A stretch of DNA of 7,585 nucleotides from Planctomycetota bacterium (GCA_023397045.1 JAEWUR010000507.1:1-7585), one strand, 5' to 3'. Counted from the first letter of the stretch, positions 1-6,953 are shown. Notes: generated by a model from the sequence alone, not told the origin. Made by a program: numbers and translations.

Positions 1-2937
1 GAACACGCCCGTCTCGGCGTCGAGACCCATCAAGGCAATCATTCCGACCCAGACCGCGATTGACATGTGGTATCCCAGCAGCCAGAGGTACCATATCGCT
101 CCGACGAGCGAAAACGGCACGGCCAGCATGACGATCATCGCCTTGACTGAGGATCCGGTGTTCATGTAGAGCAGGATGAAGATGAGGAACAACGTGGCCG
201 GAAGAACGATCTTCAGCCTTTCGCGAACTCGCTGCATGTTCTCATACTGGCCGCTCCATGTGAGCGTGTATCCGGTGGGAAGCGTCAGTTCGGCATCGAC
301 CGCCCGCCTTGCTTCCTCGACATAACTTCCAATGTCGCGTCCCGCGACGTCGACATAGACGTAGCCGGTCAGCATGCCGCCTTCGTCGCGGATCATCGCC
401 GGGCCGGCGACGAATTGGATGTCGGCCAGTTCGGCCAATGGGACCTGGGCGCCGGACATCGTGGGCACCAGCACGCGGCGAAGCTTCGTGAGGTCCTCGC
501 GAAAATCACGAGCGTAGCGGACGTTGATCGAATAGCGTTCGCGGCCCTCGATCGTGGTGGAGATGACCTCTCCGCCGACGGCCGACTGAACGACCTCCTC
601 GGCTTCCTTGATGGTGAGCCCGTAGCGCGCCAACTGTTCCCTTTTTAGCGTGAAGTCGAGAAAATATCCGCCGGCGGTGCGTTCGGAAAAGACGCTCCGA
701 CTTCCCGGCACCTTGCTCACGATGGTTTCTAGTTCCGTGCCAATCTTCTCGATTTCCTTGATGTCGGCCCCTTGGACTTTGATGCCGACCGGGGTGCGGA
801 TGCCCGTGCTGAGCATGTCGATCCGCGCCTTGATCGGCATGGTCCAAGCGTTGGTGAGGCCGGGATATTGCATCGCCCGATCCATTTCGGCGATCAACTG
901 CTCCGGCGTGATTCGGTCGGGCCAGATATGGCGCAAGGGAGCCTGCAAAATCTCCGGCCAGTTGGAATACCACCGGTCGACTTTGCGCCACCGATCGACG
1001 GGCTTGAGCATGATCGTGGTCTCAAGCATCGACAGCGGCGCCGGATCGGTCGACGTGTCGGCGCGGCCTGCCTTGCCGAACACCCGTTCCACCTCGGGAA
1101 ACTGGCGCAACTGCTTGTCGGTCGCCTGCAACAGTTTTTGCGCCTCGGCGATCGAGATGCCCGGCACGGTCGTGGGCATATAGAGCAACGATTCTTCGTA
1201 CAACGGCGGCATGAACTCGGAGCCTAGCTGGAAGTAGACTGGGATCGTCGTCAGAACCAGCAGGAACGCCGTGATGAGCGTCATCGCCTTGTGGCGCAAT
1301 ACAAAACGGCACGCCGGTTCATAGACGCGGAACAAGCGTTTGCTGATGGGATGTTGCTCCTCGGGATAATATCGTCCCACGGCCAGCATGTTGGCGATCT
1401 TTGCCAGCCAACGAGGGCGAAACGTAAAGGGATCCATCCGCGTGAACAACATCCGAATGGCTGGATCGAGCGTGATGGCCAAGACGGCGGCAATCGCCAT
1501 TGCCAGGTTTTTTGTGTAGGCCAGCGGTTTGAACAGCCGCCCTTCTTGATCGACCAACGCGAAGACCGGAATGAACGCCACGGCAATCACCAGCAGCGAG
1601 AAGAATACGGACGGCCCGACCTCCTTCAACGCCTGTAGACGGACTTCGTGATAGTCGCCTTTGCGTCCGTTGACGACCCATTCTTCGAGCCGCTTGTACG
1701 CATTTTCGACCTCGACAATGGCGCCGTCGACCAGCACGCCGATCGAGATGGCGATTCCGGTCAACGACATGATGTTCGACGTGATGCCCAGGAAGTAGAT
1801 CGGGATGAAAACCAATACGACCGATACCGGGATCGTGATGATTGGAACGATGGCGGAAGGAAAATGCCACAGAAAAACGAGAATGACGAGGCTAACGATC
1901 ACGATTTCGAGAAAAAGTTCGCCCTTAAGCGTGTCGATGGCGTGTTCGATCAGCGTCGAGCGGTCGTAGGTTGTGACGATTTCCACGCCCTTGGGCAGCG
2001 ACGGGGTGATTTCCCTCAGCTTCTCCTTGACGCGCTCGATGACGTTCAGCGCGTTCTCGCCGGCGCGCATGATGACGATTCCGCCCACGGTGTCGCCCTC
2101 GCCGTCGAGGTCGGCGATGCCTCGGCGCATTTCCGGTCCCAAACCGACCGAGCCGAGGTTTTTGACCAGGATCGGCGTGCCTTGCTCGTCGGTTCCGACG
2201 ACGATGTTCTCGATGTCCTGAATGCTTCTCGCATAGCCGCGTCCGCGGACCATGTATTCCGTGCCGGTGAACTCGACGAGACGCCCGCCCACATCATTGT
2301 TGCCGTCGCGAATCGCCTGAACGACCTTCGAGATCGGGATATTGAACGCCAGCAGCTTGGTCGGATCGATGTTGACCTGGTATTGCTTCTGGAATCCGCC
2401 GATCGAGGCCACCTCGGCCACGCCGGGAACCGATTGCAGTTGATACCGCAGATGCCAGTCCTGAAGCGTTCTCAGTTCGGCCAAATCGTTTCGCCCCGAT
2501 TTGTCCACCAGCGCGTACTGATAGACCCAACCGACGCTCGTGGCGTCGGGCCCCAACTCCGTTCGCACCCCTTGCGGCAACTGGGGGAGGATCTTCGAAA
2601 GATATTCGAGCGTGCGGCTTCGCGCCCAATAGAGGTCCGTGCCGTCCTGGAAAATCACGTAGACGTAGGAAAACCCGAAGTCCGAAAAGCCGCGAATGTC
2701 CTTGACCTTCGGCGCGCCGAGCATCGCCGTGATGATCGGGTAGGTGACTTGATCCTCGATGATGTCGGGGCTCTGGTCCCAACGCGAATAGATGATGACC
2801 TGCGTGTCCGACAGATCGGGAATCGCGTCGAGCGGAACTTGCCGCATCCAGTGGACCGCGCCGGTGATCATCACCAAGGTGAAGAGAATCACCAGGTACT
2901 TGTTCCGAGCGCTAAACTCGATGATGCGGTCAATCAT
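1..2937 (-). CDS. cusA: CusA-type Cu(I)/Ag(I) efflux RND permease, C-terminus cut off by window edge
   Basis: Inner-membrane, proton-driven pump of the heavy-metal RND family; it takes metal from periplasm or cytoplasm into a tripartite efflux channel. The minus strand reads open for 979 codons from ATG 2937-2935 to base 1, with no stop. The N-terminus is typical (MIDRIIEFSARNKYLVI, then TM1 at about 14-30). TM2-TM6 lie at about 340-495, with the TM4 signature GIAISIGVLVDGAIVEVEN at 394-412. This has D404 (equivalent to the proton-relay Asp405 of E. coli CusA) but lacks the leading Asp of the DFG motif of CzcA/CnrA-type Zn/Co/Ni pumps. The three methionines of the CusA periplasmic metal site are present: M587 (LLYMPTTVPG), M637 (APLSMLETT) and M708 (RIDMLSTG). 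E975 in the last visible helix matches relay Glu939. E. coli CusA is 1047 residues, so roughly 70-110 are missing here. The start overlaps the adaptor's 3' end by 8 nt, which suggests translational coupling. Family call is firm; Cu/Ag specificity is inferred from residues. Confidence 0.95.
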   Translation of the reverse strand, partial: MIDRIIEFSARNKYLVILFTLVMITGAVHWMRQVPLDAIPDLSDTQVIIYSRWDQSPDIIEDQVTYPIITAMLGAPKVKDIRGFSDFGFSYVYVIFQDGTDLYWARSRTLEYLSKILPQLPQGVRTELGPDATSVGWVYQYALVDKSGRNDLAELRTLQDWHLRYQLQSVPGVAEVASIGGFQKQYQVNIDPTKLLAFNIPISKVVQAIRDGNNDVGGRLVEFTGTEYMVRGRGYARSIQDIENIVVGTDEQGTPILVKNLGSVGLGPEMRRGIADLDGEGDTVGGIVIMRAGENALNVIERVKEKLREITPSLPKGVEIVTTYDRSTLIEHAIDTLKGELFLEIVIVSLVILVFLWHFPSAIVPIITIPVSVVLVFIPIYFLGITSNIMSLTGIAISIGVLVDGAIVEVENAYKRLEEWVVNGRKGDYHEVRLQALKEVGPSVFFSLLVIAVAFIPVFALVDQEGRLFKPLAYTKNLAMAIAAVLAITLDPAIRMLFTRMDPFTFRPRWLAKIANMLAVGRYYPEEQHPISKRLFRVYEPACRFVLRHKAMTLITAFLLVLTTIPVYFQLGSEFMPPLYEESLLYMPTTVPGISIAEAQKLLQATDKQLRQFPEVERVFGKAGRADTSTDPAPLSMLETTIMLKPVDRWRKVDRWYSNWPEILQAPLRHIWPDRITPEQLIAEMDRAMQYPGLTNAWTMPIKARIDMLSTGIRTPVGIKVQGADIKEIEKIGTELETIVSKVPGSRSVFSERTAGGYFLDFTLKREQLARYGLTIKEAEEVVQSAVGGEVISTTIEGRERYSINVRYARDFREDLTKLRRVLVPTMSGAQVPLAELADIQFVAGPAMIRDEGGMLTGYVYVDVAGRDIGSYVEEARRAVDAELTLPTGYTLTWSGQYENMQRVRERLKIVLPATLFLIFILLYMNTGSSVKAMIVMLAVPFSLVGAIWYLWLLGYHMSIAVWVGMIALMGLDAETGVF

Positions 2938-4270
2938 GGTCGGACTTGCCGTGTTTCATGCCGGGCATGTCGTTGCCTCCCGATCGAATTCGGCTCTCCG
3001 AGTCGATCAGGAAATTGGCCGAAGTGACGATCCGGTCGCCCTCCTTGAGGCCTTCCAAAACCTGATAGCGATCGCCAAACCGAATCGGACTGATCTTGAC
3101 CTGCACGGGCACGAAATGGTCGTCCGGTTCGACGCGGTAGGCAATATCCCGCTCGCCGGTCCGCAAAATCGCCGACGTGGGAACCAAGAGACCGTCGCCC
3201 ATCGGATGCTGGATCGAAATCTGTGCGAACATTCCCGGTTTGAAGATGCCTTCGTGGTTTGGCAGCTCAATACGCACCTGCACCGTTCGCGTGACGTCGT
3301 CCACGGTCGGCTGAATGAAGACGACTTTGCCGGTAAACGTTCGATCCGGCAAGGACGGGATGGTCACGGTCGCCGTTCGACCCAGTTCGACGTGTGGGAT
3401 TTCGTACTCGTAGACTTTAGCTTGTACCCAGACGGTCGACAGGTCGGCGATCACGTAGAGTTGTTTTTCCGGGGTGAGGTATTGCCTCTCAAAAACGTCC
3501 TTCTCAAGCACGGTGCCGGTGATGGGACTGCGAAGAATCAGGTCTTTTTGCGGCTTGCCGGTTTCGATCAGATGATCGATCTCTTGTTGCGATACGTCCC
3601 AAAGTTCGAGACGACGCCGGGCCGCCTCGGAAAGCGGTTCCTGACTGCCGCCAAGCGTCTTTTCGGCACGCAGCGACGCAAGCAACTCCTCTTGGGTCGA
3701 TAGGAATTGAGGGCTGTAGATCGACAACAGCGGGTCGCCCTTATGAACCTTCTGCCCGACGAAGTTGACGAACAACTTCTCGACCCATCCTTCCGTTTTG
3801 ATGTTGACCCGGGCAATCAGGGTCTCGTCGGGCTGCACGATTCCCACCGCCTCGATGCTCATCCGCAGCGGCCCCAACTCGACAACGCCGGTCCGAACGC
3901 CGATCCGCTGCTGAAACTCGCCGGGAATCATCACGGTGGCGCGTCCCGGAACATGGGACATCATTTGCATGTCCGTCGGATTCGCGTTCTCCGACCACTT
4001 GGCCACCGGCGTCAGGTCCATGCGGCAAATCGGACATTGGCCCGGATGCGTTTCGCGCACCTGCGGGTGCATCGCACAGGTCCAGATGGTTGGCTCGCCC
4101 GACAACTCAGCCGTCGCGCCTCGCCACCACGAGGTGAACCTACTGCCATTTCCCGACGACAGAAGAAAGCCGACGACAACGAAAGCGATGATAACCAGGA
4201 CGCCCAGTAGCTTTCCCCAATGACGGAAAAAGAATTCTGCCGCGCCATTCGAGGGAAACCACCTTTTCAT
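2930..4270 (-). CDS. cusB: CusB-type membrane fusion (periplasmic adaptor) protein with N-terminal heavy-metal-binding domain
   Basis: Periplasmic adaptor that links the RND permease to the outer-membrane channel; 446 residues. Residues 21-38 form an uncleaved-looking hydrophobic anchor. Residues 63-89 are a heavy-metal-binding domain of the YTCPMHP...CPxCGMDL type, here with C65, M67, H68, C79, C82 and M84 (WTCAMHPQVR...GQCPICRMDLTPV). A Met/His patch follows (M101, M103, M104, H106). Next come the barrel-sandwich and hairpin parts (about 150-265, with GWVEKLFVNFVGQKVHKGDPLL and SPITGTVLEKDVFERQYL as the two lipoyl-like halves), a beta-barrel (about 278-355) and the membrane-proximal domain (about 360-425, LKEGDRIVTSANFLID). 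The C-terminal tail is again Met/His rich (M435, M438, H440, H445). The start ATG 4270-4268 lies 12 nt after the lipoprotein stop with no clear Shine-Dalgarno, so coupled translation is likely. It is the second gene of a lipoprotein-adaptor-permease operon. Confidence in the family is high; the metal (Cu/Ag) is inferred. Confidence 0.95.
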   Translation of the reverse strand: MKRWFPSNGAAEFFFRHWGKLLGVLVIIAFVVVGFLLSSGNGSRFTSWWRGATAELSGEPTIWTCAMHPQVRETHPGQCPICRMDLTPVAKWSENANPTDMQMMSHVPGRATVMIPGEFQQRIGVRTGVVELGPLRMSIEAVGIVQPDETLIARVNIKTEGWVEKLFVNFVGQKVHKGDPLLSIYSPQFLSTQEELLASLRAEKTLGGSQEPLSEAARRRLELWDVSQQEIDHLIETGKPQKDLILRSPITGTVLEKDVFERQYLTPEKQLYVIADLSTVWVQAKVYEYEIPHVELGRTATVTIPSLPDRTFTGKVVFIQPTVDDVTRTVQVRIELPNHEGIFKPGMFAQISIQHPMGDGLLVPTSAILRTGERDIAYRVEPDDHFVPVQVKISPIRFGDRYQVLEGLKEGDRIVTSANFLIDSESRIRSGGNDMPGMKHGKSDHD

Positions 4271-4282
4271 GGTCGCTTGCTA

Positions 4283-4621
4283 CTACGGTGTCTTGGCCTC
4301 GTGCGTCTTGATCTGCGGCAGATACTTCTCCGGGTGCTTGCGCAGTTCCTCTTCACAGCCGGAGCAACATAGGAAAACGGTCTTCCCCTCAACCGTGACC
4401 TTGTACGGTGTTCCCATCTCGCCGAGAACGTCGCCGCTCACCGGACAGGTCCCTTGTTCCTTGGCGAGCGCGGCGTCGGCCTCCGACAGTTTCGGAGTTT
4501 CGGCCGCCGCGGTGACCGGTTTCGGCTGATCCTTCGGAGCATCGCCCGAACTGCACCCGATGAAGGGCAATACGAATCCGAAGCCAATCGCCGACAGAAG
4601 ATAACGGCTGGTTTGACACAT
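4283..4621 (-). CDS. Small lipoprotein with YHS/TRASH-like cysteine-rich metal-binding domain
   Basis: A 112-residue protein and first gene of the efflux operon. The N-terminus looks like a lipoprotein signal peptide: hydrophobic 8-22 ending FIGC, with C23 as the likely lipidated Cys (Phe rather than Leu at -3, so the lipobox is imperfect). A low-complexity Pro/Ala/Lys linker (25-45) follows. The C-terminal 57-105 resembles YHS/TRASH-type metal-binding domains: TCPVSG with C59, a beta segment YKVTVEGKTVFL, then CCSGC (C85, C86, C89) and the helix EEELRKHPEKYL. The start is well supported: GGAGGTGA sits 3 nt before the ATG on the minus strand (4632-4625). Its place directly ahead of cusB and cusA suggests a metal sensor, chaperone or sequestering role at the membrane, possibly replacing CusF; this is inference. 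No named family member is recognised with certainty. Confidence 0.85.
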   Translation of the reverse strand: MCQTSRYLLSAIGFGFVLPFIGCSSGDAPKDQPKPVTAAAETPKLSEADAALAKEQGTCPVSGDVLGEMGTPYKVTVEGKTVFLCCSGCEEELRKHPEKYLPQIKTHEAKTP

Positions 4622-4627
4622 GTGTCA
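4614..4627. repeat. Perfect 14-bp palindrome over the lipoprotein start codon
   Basis: TGACACATGTGTCA is identical on both strands and is centred on the lipoprotein ATG. A further copy of the half site TGTCA lies 23 bp away at 4646-4650, about two helical turns. It could be a repressor operator or an mRNA hairpin masking the start codon. A perfect 14-bp palindrome is expected by chance about 0.5 times in a window of this size, so position rather than rarity is the argument. Confidence 0.4.
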
Positions 4628-4632
4628 CCTCC
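4625..4632 (-). promoter_or_regulatory. Strong Shine-Dalgarno of the lipoprotein gene
   Basis: Read on the minus strand the bases are GGAGGTGA, an eight-base match to the anti-Shine-Dalgarno complement, followed by CAC and the ATG at 4621-4619. It fixes the lipoprotein start. It is clearly stronger than the ribosome sites of the other genes here, suggesting that the small lipoprotein is made at a higher level than the adaptor and pump. Confidence 0.8.
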
Positions 4633-4652
4633 CCAAAAAGGCCTCTGTCACA

Positions 4653-4658
4653 ACTATA
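4653..4658 (-). promoter_or_regulatory. Possible -10 element for the lipoprotein-cusB-cusA operon
   Basis: Read on the minus strand this is TATAGT, five of six matches to TATAAT, about 32 bases before the lipoprotein ATG. No good -35 box is visible at 16-18 bp upstream; the expected position is a C-rich stretch (complement of the G7 run). The promoter may therefore depend on an activator or may not be this one. Tentative. Confidence 0.25.
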
Positions 4659-4719
4659 GGTCCCACGTTGAATCATAGGGGGGGAAGACTGGAAAAGGCA
4701 ATGGTGTGAAAATGGGCTG

Positions 4720-4738
4720 ACCGCGAGGCTTTCGCGGT
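4720..4738. promoter_or_regulatory. 7-bp inverted repeat, candidate operator upstream of the TolC-like gene
   Basis: ACCGCGA and TCGCGGT are perfect inverted copies around the 5-nt loop GGCTT. It lies about 130 bp before the channel gene start and about 100 bp before the lipoprotein start. There is no T-run after it on either strand, and it sits between divergent genes, so a terminator is unlikely. A protein-binding dyad is the better guess. Confidence 0.3.
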
Positions 4739-4867
4739 GTTTGGCGAGATTAGGGAGAATGCTGGACCTCAGGGTTTTGCAGGTCGATCCTAAAAAGAAG
4801 AGCGCGATTCTCTGCGTTTGGCGGCCCTGGACGCTACATCCCCCAACACCGCGTGGTGGAACCCCGG

Positions 4868-6181
4868 ATGGTATTTCCCAACAGACAAACGCGACTCGTC
4901 TCGATGGTTGTCCTGGCGACCGCCTTGGCGACTCTTTCTCAGGCATGGTCGCAGACGGTCTACGATGTCTCCGGTCCATTCGATCCGTTCGGCCATCAGG
5001 CCGAACTATCGGTCGATCAATTGGTGGCCGAGGTCGAAGCCCGGAACCCGTCGCTCCAAGCCGCGTCGGCGGCCTGGCGAGCCGCAACCGAGCGTTACCC
5101 CCAGGTCGTTGCACTCGACGATCCAATGTTCGTGTCGATGATCGGCCCGCAAGGCGTCGGCATGGACAACGGCGGCGGATGGATGGTCGCCGCGTCGCAG
5201 AAGATTCCCTGGGCCGGCAAGCGGGCATTGCGCGGCAGTGCGGCCGACGCCGAGGCCGATGCCATGAAAGGCGACGTTGGCGATGTCCGGCTGCGGCTGA
5301 AGGAGGCCGCGCGGTCAGCCTTCTACGACTATTACTTGGCCCGGCGCGAGAAGGACGTCAACCTCGAAACGGGCCGGCTTCTAACGCAATTTCGGGAAAT
5401 CGCGTGGAACAAATATCAAGTCAACCAGACCACGCAACAAGATGTGCTCCAGGCGGACGTCGAGTTGGCGAAACTCGAAACGCGACTGGCCGAATTGACG
5501 CGCGACGAACAAATCGCCGTGGCTCGGATGAATACCCTGTTGCACCGAGCGGCCGATCATCCGCTGCCGCCACCGCCGGAAAAGGTTGCAGGCCCCGAAT
5601 CATTGCCATCGGCCGAAACGCTTCAATCGATGGCGGCTGCAAATCGTCCCGACTTGTACGCGATTTGCTCGCGAATTCGTGCCGAAGAGTCAAACCTGGC
5701 ACTGGCATGCAAGGACTATTATCCCGATCTGAATCTTGCCGCCAAATACGACGGCTTCATGCCCGAGGCCATGCGTCCGCAGGTTGGCGTCGAGTTGAAC
5801 GTGCCGCTGCAACGCTCCCGGCGGTCGGCGGCCGCGCGCGAGGCGTCGGAACGTCTGCTGCAACGTCGGGCTGAGTACCAAGAGCAGTTGGATCGGGTGC
5901 GGTTCGAAGTCCAATCGACCCTTGACGCCGCTGCGCAGAGCCAACGGGTGATTCACGTTTACGAAGAGAAAATCCTGCCGGCGACGCGACGGAGCGCCGA
6001 AGCCGCGTTGACCAACTACACGAACGGCAAGCTGGATTTTCTCCGACTCATCGACGCGGAACGCCAAGTTTACGCACAGCGCGAAATGTACTACCAATCG
6101 ATCGCCGAATACCATCGACGTTTGGCTCAATTAGAGCGAGCGGTTGGCTGTTCCGTGCTCGATGCGGCGATCGTCCGATAG
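4868..6181 (+). CDS. TolC/CusC-like outer-membrane efflux channel protein
   Basis: Outer-membrane factor that forms the exit duct of the tripartite pump; 437 residues from ATG 4868, normal for the family. The frame also offers GTG starts at 4853 and 4856. ATG 4868 is preferred because it gives a clean signal peptide (basic MVFPNRQTR, hydrophobic 10-24, likely cleavage near AWSQ at 26-29) and has a weak GGTGGA ribosome site 7 nt upstream. Two outer-membrane efflux repeats are visible: about 47-225 (ending KLETRLAELTRDEQIAVARMNTLL) and about 245-430. Typical marks are the QKIPWAGKRALRG strand-turn segment (111-123), long Ala/Glu/Arg/Gln-rich helices, and the C-terminal NYTNGKLDFLRLIDAERQVY segment followed by YHRRLAQLERAVG. 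There is no lipobox, unlike E. coli CusC. It is divergent from cusBA, so shared control through 4622-4867 is likely; partnership with this pump is inferred from position. Confidence 0.9.
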   Translation: MVFPNRQTRLVSMVVLATALATLSQAWSQTVYDVSGPFDPFGHQAELSVDQLVAEVEARNPSLQAASAAWRAATERYPQVVALDDPMFVSMIGPQGVGMDNGGGWMVAASQKIPWAGKRALRGSAADAEADAMKGDVGDVRLRLKEAARSAFYDYYLARREKDVNLETGRLLTQFREIAWNKYQVNQTTQQDVLQADVELAKLETRLAELTRDEQIAVARMNTLLHRAADHPLPPPPEKVAGPESLPSAETLQSMAAANRPDLYAICSRIRAEESNLALACKDYYPDLNLAAKYDGFMPEAMRPQVGVELNVPLQRSRRSAAAREASERLLQRRAEYQEQLDRVRFEVQSTLDAAAQSQRVIHVYEEKILPATRRSAEAALTNYTNGKLDFLRLIDAERQVYAQREMYYQSIAEYHRRLAQLERAVGCSVLDAAIVR

Positions 6182-6413
6182 GCCGCCGCCTCTTGCGCCT
6201 CGCGATTCTTGCGCAACTGCATACCACATAGCACGTTACGGAATCGGCACCGCCGGCTTCGTGGACACTCTCGCATCGGCGGCGGCACTTTTTCTGAGAA
6301 TTCCGCCAATTTTTTGGGTAAAGTGGGTATGGGGGCTCATTTGCATATCGTGAGACCGTTGCGGGAGCGGCGATGCCGCAATAGAACGCGGTCGAAAACC
6401 GGCGAGACGTACC
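6182..6413. other. Intergenic region between the channel gene and the sigma factor gene
   Basis: This 232-bp gap should contain the end of the channel gene transcript and the sigma factor promoter. A GC-rich stretch with weak hairpin potential (CCGCCG at 6250-6255 against CGGCGG copies at 6277-6285) is followed by TTTTT at 6289-6293 and could be a poor intrinsic terminator. A second inverted pair is TTGCGG (6359-6364) and CCGCAA (6376-6381), about 35 bp before the sigma gene. No convincing promoter hexamers or small gene were found. Confidence 0.35.
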
Positions 6414-6953
6414 ATGGCAGAACCAACCGACACGCGAGAGCGCGAAGCCGATGGGGCGGAGTTCGTTCGCCTGTTGACGCTGTATCAGCCGAACATCTAC
6501 CTCTACGTCCGTTCGCTGATCCCCAATCCCGATGAAGCGTCGGAGGTGTTGCAAAACACGAACCTCGCGATGTGGGAGAAACGCGATCAGTTCGCCATCG
6601 GCACGAATTTCCTCGCCTGGGCGTTCCAGATCGCGCGCTACAAGCTGCGAGAACACCGCGCTCGGAAGAAGCGGAACGTCTGTTTCTCGGACGCGCTCGT
6701 CGATGAGCTGGCCATTCGAGCATCGCAAAAGATCGACGCGAGCGCCGAGTTGCTCGAAGAGCTTCGCCGATGCCTCGCCCAGTTAGCGGCTGTCGATCGC
6801 GAGTTGATCCGCCGCCGCTATTCCTCGTCCGACGCCTGCGAACAAATCGCGCAGGCGGTTGGCCGACCCGTCCGTGCGGTCTACAAGGCTTTGGCCCGTA
6901 TTCGCGAAGAGTTGTTGGAGTGCGTTTCTTCGCGTGCCCGAAAAGAACCATGA
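6414..6953 (+). CDS. ECF-type sigma-70 family RNA polymerase sigma factor (Rhodopirellula/Verrucomicrobium-like)
   Basis: Alternative sigma factor that directs RNA polymerase to a specific promoter set; 179 residues with regions 2 and 4 only, as in ECF sigmas. Region 2 is about 16-85: FVRLLTLYQPNIYLYVRSL, then the DEASEVLQNTNLAMWEKRDQF segment of 2.1-2.2, then TNFLAWAFQIARYKLREHR for 2.3-2.4. Region 4 is about 112-170: LAAVDRELIRRRY, then a helix-turn-helix (ACEQIAQAVGRPVRAVYKALARIREEL). The NTNL.MWEK and GTNFLAWAFQIARY segments are characteristic of the planctomycete/verrucomicrobial sigma family. A weak GGCGAG ribosome site (6401-6406) is 7 nt before ATG 6414. The stop TGA overlaps the next gene's ATG (ATGA), so the two form a sigma/FecR-like pair. 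Targets cannot be read from sequence, and a link to the metal locus is not shown. Confidence 0.93.
   Translation: MAEPTDTREREADGAEFVRLLTLYQPNIYLYVRSLIPNPDEASEVLQNTNLAMWEKRDQFAIGTNFLAWAFQIARYKLREHRARKKRNVCFSDALVDELAIRASQKIDASAELLEELRRCLAQLAAVDRELIRRRYSSSDACEQIAQAVGRPVRAVYKALARIREELLECVSSRARKEP

Larger units (their letters stand above)
4622..4867. other. Divergent intergenic region between the efflux operon and the outer-membrane channel gene
   Basis: This 246-bp region separates the minus-strand lipoprotein-cusB-cusA operon from the plus-strand TolC-like gene, so it should hold both promoters. Visible contents are the lipoprotein Shine-Dalgarno (4632-4625), a weak minus-strand -10-like hexamer, a run of seven G (4678-4684), and a 7-bp inverted repeat at 4720-4738. 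No sigma-70 promoter of convincing quality was found for the plus-strand gene, and no regulator gene or convincing small ORF lies within it. Confidence 0.6.

Noticed and set aside
1648..3027. Long plus-strand open frame of 459 codons opposite the CusA gene
   Set aside because: It is antisense to a permease with clear family motifs throughout. Its Asp/Arg/His-rich, domain-free composition is what the reverse complement of hydrophobic, GC-rich codons gives.
2792..3703. Plus-strand open frame of 303 codons opposite cusB
   Set aside because: Antisense to the adaptor, whose domains are recognisable in full; no family features in the plus-strand translation.
4614..4658. CopY/BlaI-type operator (TACAnnTGTA) in the palindrome region
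   Set aside because: The palindrome gives ACA and TGT halves at spacings of 0 or 4, not 2, and lacks the outer T and A, so it does not fit that consensus.
4853..4867. GTG codons as start of the TolC-like gene
   Set aside because: They add only MVEPR before a normal signal peptide, and ATG 4868 has the better spacing from the weak GGTGGA site.
4389..5228. Minus-strand open frame of 279 codons across the divergent region
   Set aside because: It overlaps the lipoprotein gene and the channel gene in other frames, is low-complexity and Arg/Pro/Ser-rich, and has no ribosome site.
4741..5874. Plus-strand open frame of 377 codons overlapping the TolC-like gene
   Set aside because: Arg/Gly-rich translation with no domain. 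The other frame gives a signal peptide and both efflux-channel repeats through the same bases.
6182..6286. GCCGCCGCC (6182-6190) and GGCGGCGGC (6278-6286) as one long stem
   Set aside because: The 87-nt loop and triplet-repeat composition make pairing by chance likely in GC-rich DNA.
6048..6951. Minus-strand open frames opposite the sigma factor gene
   Set aside because: Shadow frames of a well-recognised sigma factor; translations are Arg/Pro-rich and unlike any family.
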